In this document: positions 7,494-13,215 of the stretch, piece by piece | Layout of the letters: every line of letters starts with the position of its first letter | How positions within the stretch are numbered: position 1 is the first letter of the stretch | Source of the DNA: an uncultured Dorea sp. | Lineage (GTDB): Bacteria > Bacillota > Clostridia > Lachnospirales > Lachnospiraceae | Direction: 5' to 3' | DNA length: 13,215 bases | Assembly (NCBI GenBank): GCA_910579335.1 | Contig: CAJTUQ010000050.1 | Coordinates: 6,747-19,961, forward strand | Position numbers and translations under genes: made by a program | Notes under the pieces: generated by a model | Told to the model about the DNA's origin: nothing | Databases searched by the model: none | The model's input: the letters and a program-made list of their open reading frames with translations, nothing else

Positions 7494-7522
7494 ATTTTAT
7501 CTGCATCACAATACCTTGTCAA
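7494..7522 (-). promoter_or_regulatory. Promoter of the lacI-type gene
   Basis: On the minus strand, TTGACA (7517-7522), a 17-base spacer and TAAAAT (7494-7499, five of six to consensus) give a strong vegetative promoter ending about 38 bases before the ATG. No TTAGCTAA unit is seen here, so I see no sign of autoregulation through that motif. The 106-base gap to the phosphohexomutase stop holds no clear terminator, so readthrough from that gene is possible. Confidence 0.7.
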
Positions 7523-7561
7523 ATGCTAAATCAAGAGGTTCATCATCCCAAATAAATTCTG

Positions 7562-9283
7562 CTATTTTTCGGCTGTAAATTCACGCTGCAGCCTTTCAAG
7601 TCTTTCTTCGGCGCTCTTCATAGAGCCGCCTTTAACCCCAAAGTAAAATTTAATCTTCGGCTCCGTTCCGGAAGGGCGCACACAGCACCATGCCCCATCG
7701 GAAAGCTCATAGTACAGCACGTCCGAGTGCGGCAGTCCCGTTGATGCCGCCTCGCCCGTCAGCATGTCTTTCCTTGTATCCGACTGATAATCCCTGACCG
7801 CAAGAACCTGAAATCCGCCCAGCTCTTTTGGCGGCTCCTCTCTCTGCTTTCTCATCATTCCTTTCATCTTTTCATCCCCGTCAACACCTTTAAAGGTCAA
7901 TGTTTTTAGCCCTTCTCTGTAATAGCCGTATTTTTCATACAAATCCGTCATAGCGTCCCAGAGTGTTTTTCCCTTCGTCTTATAGTATGCCGCCGCCTCG
8001 CACAAAAGCATAACCGCCACACAGGCGTCTTTGTCTCTTGCATACGTGCCCGCAAGACAGCCATAGCTCTCCTCCAGCCCAAACACGTAAGTATGGCTTT
8101 TAAGTTCTTCAAACAGCTTAATCTGCTCGCCGATATACTTAAATCCAGTCAGTACCTCTACGAGAGCCGTATGATAATCCGCAGCGATCGCTTTTGCCAT
8201 TTCCGTTGTGACGATTGTTTTCACAAGCGCAGGGTTTTTTGGCATCGTCCCGTTTTTTTCCCGTTCCCTTAAAATATACTCCGCAAGCAGCATCCCCGAC
8301 ATATTCCCTGTAAAGCGCATATATTTCCCGGTCCCTTCATCCTTCGCATACACTCCCAAGCGGTCCGCATCCGGGTCGGTGGCAAGGACAATGTCCGCAT
8401 CCATTTTTTCTGCAAGCCTTAGTGCCGGTTCCCACGCTTTTTCGTCCTCCGGATTGGGATATGGCGCCGCCGGGAAATTCCCGTCAGGAGCCCTCTGCTC
8501 CTCCACAACATAAACGTTCTCAAACCCAAGCTCCCTAAGAATGCGCCTCACCAAAACATTTCCCGCGCCGTGCAGCGGCGTGTACACGATTTTTATATCC
8601 TTTGCCGCTTTTTTAATGATTTCCGGATGGATGCTCTGCTCCTTAAGTTTTGCCAGATACAAATCATCAAAAGACGTCCCGATAATTTGAAATAACCCCG
8701 AAGCCCTGGCCGCGTCCTCTTCCATCGTCTTCACCTGCGAAAATTCTGTAATCTTTTCAACCTCATTCAAAATATTTCGGTCATGGGGCGGCGTAATCTG
8801 CGCCCCATCCTCCCAGTACACTTTATATCCATTATATTCTCCCGGATTATGGCTGGCAGTGATAACGATTCCCGAAATACAGCCAAGCTCGCGCACTGCG
8901 AAGGAAAGCTCCGGCGTAGGTCTTAAGCTTTCAAACAGATAGGTCTTTATCCCGTTCGCATTCAGGCAGACGGCCGCCTCCCTTGCAAACTCCAAAGACA
9001 TCCGTCTTGAATCGCAGGCAATTGCCGTCCCCTTCTTTTGCCCTCCCTGAGATATAATATAATTTGCCAGCCCTTGTGTCGCCTGTCTTACCGTGTAGAT
9101 ATTCATACGGTTCGTCCCCGCGCCGATGATGCCCCGAAGCCCTCCCGTCCCGAATGCAAGCCTGCGGTAAAAACGTTCCTCTATCTCCTTCTCGTCGCCG
9201 CTGATTGCCGCAAGTTCCGCTCTTACAGACTCATCGAAATATTCATCCGTACACCACATATCATAAACTTCTCTGTAACCCAT
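7562..9283 (-). CDS. Alpha-D-phosphohexomutase (phosphoglucomutase/phosphomannomutase)
   Basis: A 573-residue member of the alpha-D-phosphohexomutase superfamily with all four signature sites. These are the phosphoserine loop TASHNP (S144), the Mg-binding DPDADR (D303, D305, D307), the sugar-binding loop GLEESYG (E404, S406) and the phosphate-binding RPSGTEPK (536-543). It interconverts hexose-1-phosphate and hexose-6-phosphate. In this locus the expected reaction is mannose-1-phosphate from the GH130 phosphorylases to mannose-6-phosphate, which feeds the isomerase half of the fusion. Motifs cannot distinguish glucose from mannose preference, and relatives often use both. The ATG at 9283 has GAGGAG about nine bases upstream. 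It has its own promoter containing a TTAGCTAA element, which links its control to the epimerase operon. Confidence 0.93.
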   Translation of the reverse strand: MGYREVYDMWCTDEYFDESVRAELAAISGDEKEIEERFYRRLAFGTGGLRGIIGAGTNRMNIYTVRQATQGLANYIISQGGQKKGTAIACDSRRMSLEFAREAAVCLNANGIKTYLFESLRPTPELSFAVRELGCISGIVITASHNPGEYNGYKVYWEDGAQITPPHDRNILNEVEKITEFSQVKTMEEDAARASGLFQIIGTSFDDLYLAKLKEQSIHPEIIKKAAKDIKIVYTPLHGAGNVLVRRILRELGFENVYVVEEQRAPDGNFPAAPYPNPEDEKAWEPALRLAEKMDADIVLATDPDADRLGVYAKDEGTGKYMRFTGNMSGMLLAEYILREREKNGTMPKNPALVKTIVTTEMAKAIAADYHTALVEVLTGFKYIGEQIKLFEELKSHTYVFGLEESYGCLAGTYARDKDACVAVMLLCEAAAYYKTKGKTLWDAMTDLYEKYGYYREGLKTLTFKGVDGDEKMKGMMRKQREEPPKELGGFQVLAVRDYQSDTRKDMLTGEAASTGLPHSDVLYYELSDGAWCCVRPSGTEPKIKFYFGVKGGSMKSAEERLERLQREFTAEK

Positions 9284-9311
9284 TGCCTCATTCTCCTCTG
9301 CATAAAATTAT

Positions 9312-9340
9312 TTAACTAAATTTATCATTTTATTAGCTAA
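9312..9340. promoter_or_regulatory. Probable operator in the phosphohexomutase promoter
   Basis: An exact TTAGCTAA (9333-9340) lies within the -35/-10 spacer, and a one-mismatch copy, TTAACTAA (9312-9319), overlaps the -10/start region 21 bp away. The exact copy also carries AT-rich flanks like those in the operon palindrome. It is less symmetric than the 6252-6277 element, so weaker or different binding is expected. Assignment to the LacI-family protein is inferred. Confidence 0.5.
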
Positions 9341-9347
9341 AAGTCAA
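9319..9347 (-). promoter_or_regulatory. Promoter of the phosphohexomutase gene
   Basis: On the minus strand, TTGACT (9342-9347), a 17-base spacer and TAAATT (9319-9324) form a promoter with a leader of about 29 bases before the ATG at 9283. The spacer contains TTAGCTAA, the same unit found twice in the operon promoter. Confidence 0.65.
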
Positions 9348-9481
9348 CTAATTTTTGTTAATTCATTTATTGCGCTCCAGAGAACATGCATCAATGATTT
9401 CTGTTCCTGCTGCATTTTATCATTGTCCGGAATGGCAAATGCTGACAGACTATCGTATCTTTTCATCCGTTTTTTACAATA

Positions 9482-9523
9482 AAAAATGCGGTGGGCGGGA
9501 ATAACTCCGCCATCCGCATTTTT
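9482..9523 (-). terminator. Strong intrinsic terminator of the alpha-galactosidase gene
   Basis: Two 17-base arms (9482-9498 and 9507-9523) pair with only two adjacent mismatches around an 8-base loop. The GC-rich inner part is flanked by A/T runs, so on the minus strand the stem ends in a run of Ts. The rest of the 289-base gap between the alpha-galactosidase and the phosphohexomutase holds the latter's promoter and operator. Between about 9350 and 9480 I see nothing else convincing. Confidence 0.9.
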
Positions 9524-9572
9524 GGGTTTCAATCATTAAAATTAATTTCCGCTTCCAGTAATCTTTTTTATT

Positions 9573-11765
9573 CTACTCCAAGACCCGCACAAAATGATAC
9601 AGCCTGCTCACCGCATCCCCCTGGGCAAAATCAATCACAAACCCGCCCTTCATCAGCATTTCCCCTGTATAAGCCTTTTCTGTCCCCTCCAGCCGATACA
9701 AAGCCTTTTCTTCTAATCCCAAAAGCTTAATCTTTTTGCCGTGAAAAGCAGGAATACACCGCACCTGGACAAAAGTCATAAGAGCCTCGCTCTTATCTTT
9801 GGCCGCCACAAGGTAACAATCATACTTATGATTTTCTCTGTACGATGCAATCCGATAATAATCGCCCTCTCTTATCAAGTCCTGATACTTGTGGTAATCC
9901 TGTATCTGTTTTGGTATCATCTCGCGGTCTTTTTCCGGAATCTTTGTAATGTCCAGCTCATAGCCAAAGGTTCCTGCCAAAGCGACATGCCCCCTTGTCT
10001 CAAACGGCGTAATCCGTCCTGTCATATGATTCGGGCAGTCGCTTACATGCGCCCCCATTGCAGACAGCGGGTAGATAAGCGCCGTCCCCTCCTGAATCAC
10101 AAGCCGTTCTACGGCATCCGTATTATCGCTGCACCAAATCTGCGGACTATAGTAAAGCATTCCTGCGTCGAACCTGCCTCCTCCGCTGGAGCAATTTTCA
10201 AGGAGCAGCTCAGGAAATTCATTCACAAGGCGCTCCTGCATTTCATAAAGCCCCAATACATACCGGTGAAAGAGCTCCTGCTGGGAATCCCTGCCAAGCC
10301 AGCCGCTCCCAAGGTCGCTTAACTGCCGGTTCATATCCCACTTTACATAGGAAATGGGAGCGCTCCTTAGTATCTTCGCCACACACTCATATGCGTAGTC
10401 CACCACCTCAGGATTAGACAAATCCAGCACATACTGCGCCCTGCTCTGCGTTGCCGCCCTTCCCGGTATACAGATGGCCCACTCCGGATGCTCCTGATAT
10501 AAACGGGAATCCGGCGAAATCATCTCCGGCTCAAACCAAATGCCAAATTCCAGCCCAATCTCCCTGACCTTTTTAACCAGATTCAAAAGCCCGCCTTTAA
10601 TTTTGTCCTCATTTACCGTCCAGTCTCCCAGCGAGCTGTCGTCATTATTGCGTCTGCCGAACCACCCGTCATCCATGACAAGCATTTCAATGCCCGCCTT
10701 TTTCGCTTCTCTTGCAATATCCAGCAGCTTCTCCGTATCAAAATCAAAATACGTAGCCTCCCAGTTGTTTATCAAAACCGGTCTTTTCCTGTGAAGGTAA
10801 GGGCTGCGGATGATATGTTTCCGGTAAAAATCGTGGAAAGAGCGGCTCATCTTTCCAAATCCCTCCCCGGAAAAGGTGAGCACCGCCTCAGGCGCCTGAA
10901 ATTCCTCCCCCTTACGCAGATTCCAGCAGAAATCCTCTCCGTTTATTCCCATAACCATCCGTACCGCATCATGCTGGTTTAACTCTGCCTCAGCAATAAA
11001 GTTTCCGGAATATACAAAATTCATAGCATATACACGCCCCTGCTGCTGCGTCGTCTGAGGCGTAACAAGCGCCAAGAAAGGATGTTCCTGATGGCTTGAT
11101 TCCCCCTTTGCAGACGATACCATCTGTTTCCCATAGGCAAGCCTCCTCCTCTGAATGGTACGCTCTCTCGCCCAGCCGCCGGTCAGAGTAACCATCTCAA
11201 ATTCCTCGTCGTCCATATCAAGACAGGCGGTAAGAACTTTCTCAACTTTAAGATGCTCTTCCCCCTCGTTGACAAGCCGGACATTTCTTGTAATCATATC
11301 ATCCTCTTCAAAAACAGAATAGGAAAGAATCACTTTTAAGTTCAGCACCTTGTCCATACACACGATTTCTAACGTATCCGTCTCGTCCTCTGTTCCAAAA
11401 GATGCCGGAAGGCCGTTAAGCTTCGGCTTGCCTTTTTGGATATTATGTGAATCATATAAAATCTCACATCCACGGCACCCCGTCTCGCCCCTGACATCAA
11501 GGCAGCTCTCTCTATAGTCCCCGATTCCTCCCGTGGGATACTCCGTCGGGAAAAAATCAAGAAAAGAAGACTTCTCCCTCGGCGTTACTGCCGGCGTATA
11601 GGGATGCTCCCCGGTACGCAGCAGATATGCGCCGTCTGCGCTCTCCATATACTCCCCGTAATAAACATGTCCCACATATCCTTCAGGCGTCAGCCCAATC
11701 ATATATGTAGTGTTCTTTGTATCCAGCTTGAATATCTTATGCTCCTCATAATATCTAACCGCCAT
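9573..11765 (-). CDS. GH36 alpha-galactosidase
   Basis: A 730-residue GH36 enzyme, close in length and layout to the Geobacillus AgaA/AgaB type. It has an N-terminal beta-sandwich domain (to about 320), a TIM barrel with NNWEATYFD (333-341) and MDDGWFGRRNNDD (364-376), and a C-terminal beta domain. The nucleophile is D477 in YVKWDMNR and the acid/base is D547 in CSDNTDA, one residue from the positions I recall for AgaB (D478, D548). SSGGGRFD (526-533) is also intact. It removes alpha-1,6-galactose from galactomannan, galactoglucomannan or raffinose-type oligosaccharides. There is no signal peptide, so it works on imported sugars. GGAGG lies eight bases before the ATG. It is monocistronic, with its own promoter and strong terminator. 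It likely debranches mannooligosaccharides before phosphorolysis, although general alpha-galactoside use is also possible. Confidence 0.96.
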   Translation of the reverse strand: MAVRYYEEHKIFKLDTKNTTYMIGLTPEGYVGHVYYGEYMESADGAYLLRTGEHPYTPAVTPREKSSFLDFFPTEYPTGGIGDYRESCLDVRGETGCRGCEILYDSHNIQKGKPKLNGLPASFGTEDETDTLEIVCMDKVLNLKVILSYSVFEEDDMITRNVRLVNEGEEHLKVEKVLTACLDMDDEEFEMVTLTGGWARERTIQRRRLAYGKQMVSSAKGESSHQEHPFLALVTPQTTQQQGRVYAMNFVYSGNFIAEAELNQHDAVRMVMGINGEDFCWNLRKGEEFQAPEAVLTFSGEGFGKMSRSFHDFYRKHIIRSPYLHRKRPVLINNWEATYFDFDTEKLLDIAREAKKAGIEMLVMDDGWFGRRNNDDSSLGDWTVNEDKIKGGLLNLVKKVREIGLEFGIWFEPEMISPDSRLYQEHPEWAICIPGRAATQSRAQYVLDLSNPEVVDYAYECVAKILRSAPISYVKWDMNRQLSDLGSGWLGRDSQQELFHRYVLGLYEMQERLVNEFPELLLENCSSGGGRFDAGMLYYSPQIWCSDNTDAVERLVIQEGTALIYPLSAMGAHVSDCPNHMTGRITPFETRGHVALAGTFGYELDITKIPEKDREMIPKQIQDYHKYQDLIREGDYYRIASYRENHKYDCYLVAAKDKSEALMTFVQVRCIPAFHGKKIKLLGLEEKALYRLEGTEKAYTGEMLMKGGFVIDFAQGDAVSRLYHFVRVLE

Positions 11766-11803
11766 CTTTTGCCCTCCACCTGTTATTTTTCATCAATACG
11801 ACG

Positions 11804-11832
11804 AATTTATCATCATTCCATTTCAATGTCAA
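11804..11832 (-). promoter_or_regulatory. Promoter of the alpha-galactosidase gene
   Basis: On the minus strand, TTGACA (11827-11832), a 17-base spacer and TAAATT (11804-11809) give a promoter with a leader of roughly 30 bases. No TTAGCTAA unit is present. Instead an imperfect inverted repeat, TTCATC-N5-GACGAA on the plus strand (11789-11805), covers the -10/start region and might bind another regulator. Confidence 0.65.
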
Positions 11833-11891
11833 CCTATTTTTCTCACACTTTTCCTAATCATTTAACCGACTGCTTTCTTCTCAAACAATGG

Positions 11892-11920
11892 TTGAAAAAA
11901 TAACAGTTTTCGGCAATAAT
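11892..11920 (+). promoter_or_regulatory. Promoter of the 116-residue hypothetical gene
   Basis: TTGAAA (11892-11897), a 17-base spacer and AATAAT (11915-11920) are each five of six to consensus. They lie about 40 bases before the ATG at 11963. The promoter is divergent from the alpha-galactosidase promoter and shares the 197-base intergenic region with it. Confidence 0.55.
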
Positions 11921-11962
11921 AGATAATAGAAGACTAAAAATATATCAGGAGGATTAACTGCC

Positions 11963-12313
11963 ATGATTACAGAACGCATTTTAAAATATCCAGGGTTTCT
12001 CTACGAAGTGAAAGGAACCTGCTATTTTTTAGGAAAGTGGATCTGCAGAGAATGTACGGACGAGGATGCTGCCGACTGCTTATTTATGTACCGCATGAGC
12101 CGAACTGCCGGCGAGGAGCCGGAAACTAACATGTACTTCCAAAAAACCCGCGCTTTTGCTGACTTTGCTTTAGAAGTTCCCTACAATCCGGCAAAAATAA
12201 AAGAAGATCTAACCGCACTCCTTGACGGACTGTCTGATGCCGAAACCGCCTCTTTGACAAAACAGATGGATGACTTTGAAAAAGATTGCCGGAAATACTG
12301 CGGCAGGCTATAA
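11963..12313 (+). CDS. Hypothetical 116-residue protein, cysteine-containing
   Basis: I do not recognise this family. The gene has a clear AGGAGG ten bases before the ATG and a plausible promoter, so it is very likely real. The protein is small and soluble with no signal peptide or membrane segment. The N-terminal half (GFLYEVKGTCYFLGKWICRE) looks like a beta-rich fold, and the C-terminal part (76-116) looks helical and acidic. It holds six cysteines at 20, 28, 31, 39, 109 and 113, including a CxxC (28-31) and a CxxxC (109-113). These could bind metal, but spacing alone does not prove it. It is the only plus-strand gene in the inner window, between the mannan locus and the coaBC cluster, and context gives no firm role. 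Confidence 0.8.
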   Translation: MITERILKYPGFLYEVKGTCYFLGKWICRECTDEDAADCLFMYRMSRTAGEEPETNMYFQKTRAFADFALEVPYNPAKIKEDLTALLDGLSDAETASLTKQMDDFEKDCRKYCGRL

Positions 12314-12315
12314 AA

Positions 12316-12355
12316 CGGAGAAAAAAGACTGTTTTAACTTATTCGCTCTTCTCCG
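12316..12355. terminator. Possible bidirectional terminator between convergent genes
   Basis: CGGAGAA (12316-12322) pairs with TTCTCCG (12349-12355) across a 26-base AT-rich loop, just after the hypothetical gene and overlapping the last codons of the converging membrane-protein gene. T runs near the stem on the minus strand fit weak termination. The large loop makes this uncertain. Confidence 0.3.
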
Positions 12356-12911
12356 CTTTCATCAAATAGTGCGTCAAAATAGAGCCAATGGAATTTCCTG
12401 CAATTACACAGAGGAATTTTCCTGCATTTGCCGCACTAAAATTAATAGCAAGGTATGGAAAATCCGCAATACAGTGTTCATATCCTGACAGAATAAACAC
12501 CATAATGCAGAAAACAGTAATTACCGTATTTTTACAATATACCGCAACAAACATAAGCACGCCGCAAAAGCATCCGAAGATAAACATGGAAAGATAGCCT
12601 GCGGAAAATTTACTGTCCGACACCGTCAAAAGCTTTTCCATCACTTCACTTTTCTGAGATGCGATAGCCAGTACCGGGAGCAGCACCCCCGCAAGATTTC
12701 CCAAAAGCATCGTTCCCAAATCCCGCACCGGTACTGTTTTTATAAATCCGATTTTTCCTGTATAAAGTTTTAACCCGCAATGGATAATCGTAAGAAGCGC
12801 AAGAGAAAAAAGCATTGCCCCCACGTAGCGGTTCTTTGACACCGTATTAATCACGACTCCGATTCCAACCAATATCCCGCTTAAAACTGACTGCCTGATT
12901 ATTGTATCCAT
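12339..12911 (-). CDS. Short formate/nitrite transporter (FNT)-like membrane protein
   Basis: A 190-residue, very hydrophobic protein with about six membrane segments (about 6-23, 29-47, 64-84, 104-125, 127-142, 162-182). It carries a GN-x-x-G motif in both halves (71-75 and 172-176) and GYEHCIAD (143-150). The latter resembles the FNT signature GFEHxxAN that contains the central pore histidine (H209 in FocA); here it is H146. FNT channels move formate, nitrite, hydrosulfide or lactate across the inner membrane. Typical members are 250-280 residues, so this is a shortened form with a reduced N-terminus and loops. It has AGGAG before the ATG and begins 19 bases after coaBC on the same strand, so the two are probably cotranscribed. 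Substrate is unknown; the family call is fairly likely but not certain. Confidence 0.7.
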   Translation of the reverse strand: MDTIIRQSVLSGILVGIGVVINTVSKNRYVGAMLFSLALLTIIHCGLKLYTGKIGFIKTVPVRDLGTMLLGNLAGVLLPVLAIASQKSEVMEKLLTVSDSKFSAGYLSMFIFGCFCGVLMFVAVYCKNTVITVFCIMVFILSGYEHCIADFPYLAINFSAANAGKFLCVIAGNSIGSILTHYLMKAEKSE

Positions 12912-12930
12912 AATATATTCTCCTAAGTAT

Positions 12931-13215
12931 TTATAAGCTTAATGCCAAAATCTTATCAATAATGCAAGCTGCTGCTTTCTCTTTTGCCATCAGCGGCAGC
13001 TCCTCTGTAAAATCTTTTCCAATCAATGTTATGATATTCGTATCCGTCTCAAATCCCGCACCCTGGACCTTCAAATTGTTAGCGGCTATCATGTCCAGAT
13101 TCTTTTTCACAAGCTTTTTCCGGGAGTTTTCAATCATATTCTCTGTCTCCATAGAAAAACCGCACAGAAACTGCCCTTCTTTCTTATGCTCTCCTAAAAA
13201 GGCCAGGATATCGTC
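12931..13215 (-). CDS. coaBC: Phosphopantothenate-cysteine ligase (CoaB) C-terminal end of CoaBC (partial)
   Basis: The frame is open from the right edge to the TAA at 12931-12933, giving the last 94 residues. It reads DDILAFLGEHKKEG, then FLCGFSMETENMIENSRKKL, then KKNLDMIAANNL, then GAGFETDTNIITLI. This is the typical C-terminal end of the CoaB domain (GFxxETENxxExAxxKLxxKNxDxIVAN...F.SDxNxVTLI). CoaB joins cysteine to 4'-phosphopantothenate, using a nucleotide triphosphate, in coenzyme A synthesis in the cytoplasm. In most bacteria it is fused to the CoaC decarboxylase; that half would lie beyond the window. It is a housekeeping gene, and it marks the right-hand boundary of the mannan locus. 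Confidence 0.92.
   Translation of the reverse strand, partial: DDILAFLGEHKKEGQFLCGFSMETENMIENSRKKLVKKNLDMIAANNLKVQGAGFETDTNIITLIGKDFTEELPLMAKEKAAACIIDKILALSL

Noticed and set aside
7523..7561. Possible hairpin after the phosphohexomutase stop (ATCAAGAGGTTCAT region).
   Set aside because: The arms do not pair properly when read base by base and no T run follows, so it does not qualify as a terminator.
9344..9532. A 62-codon minus-strand frame in the gap between alpha-galactosidase and phosphohexomutase.
   Set aside because: Its first part runs through the alpha-galactosidase terminator hairpin and its stop lies in the mutase -35 box. No ribosome-binding site precedes either possible start.
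9741..10322. A 193-codon plus-strand frame opposite the alpha-galactosidase gene.
   Set aside because: It is antisense to the catalytic region of a well-supported GH36 gene and shows no motif or start signal.
1..13215. CRISPR arrays, tRNA/rRNA genes, insertion sequences or prophage genes.
   Set aside because: I saw no regularly spaced repeats, no cloverleaf-type sequences, no transposase or integrase motifs, and no long terminal repeats anywhere in the window.

Overview
The window looks like a chromosomal segment from a Gram-positive gut anaerobe, most likely a Lachnospiraceae-type member of the Clostridia. The grounds are strong GGAGG ribosome-binding sites on almost every gene, AT-rich promoters of the TTGACA-N17-TATAAT type, intrinsic hairpin-plus-T terminators, and proteins that resemble Firmicutes families (short ManA, YwaF-type membrane protein, fused CoaBC). 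I cannot name the species from sequence alone.

Layout: 1-440 (+) is the 3' end of a YwaF-like membrane protein gene. From 11765 down to 486, everything real is on the minus strand and forms a beta-mannan/galactoglucomannan oligosaccharide catabolic locus. In transcription order it contains a GH36 alpha-galactosidase, an alpha-D-phosphohexomutase (PGM/PMM), a LacI-family regulator, and a four-gene operon: AGE-family 2-epimerase, GH130 mannosylglucose phosphorylase, GH130 mannooligosaccharide phosphorylase, and a large protein fusing a GH1 beta-glycosidase to a type I mannose-6-phosphate isomerase. At 11963-12313 (+) lies a 116-residue protein of unknown function. At 12339-12911 (-) is a short formate/nitrite-transporter-like membrane protein. 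The window ends inside the 3' part of coaBC (-).

Inferred pathway (based on known family activities): alpha-Gal side groups are removed by GH36. Mannooligosaccharides are shortened by the GH130_2-like phosphorylase, giving mannose-1-phosphate. Mannobiose is turned into mannosyl-glucose by the epimerase and split by the GH130_1-like phosphorylase into mannose-1-phosphate and glucose. The phosphohexomutase makes mannose-6-phosphate, and the isomerase half of the fusion makes fructose-6-phosphate. The GH1 half probably removes beta-linked glucose or mannose. None of these proteins has a visible signal peptide, so the work is cytoplasmic. No transporter, endomannanase or acetylesterase lies in the window, so these must be encoded elsewhere.

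Regulation: a perfect 26-bp palindrome made of two TTAGCTAA units overlaps the -10 region of the epimerase operon promoter, and a single TTAGCTAA sits inside the phosphohexomutase promoter. This suggests that the adjacent LacI-family protein controls both. The most unusual items are the GH1-ManA fusion, the Asn-to-Asp change beside the GH1 acid/base residue, and the LacI protein whose hinge helix lacks the usual sequence.
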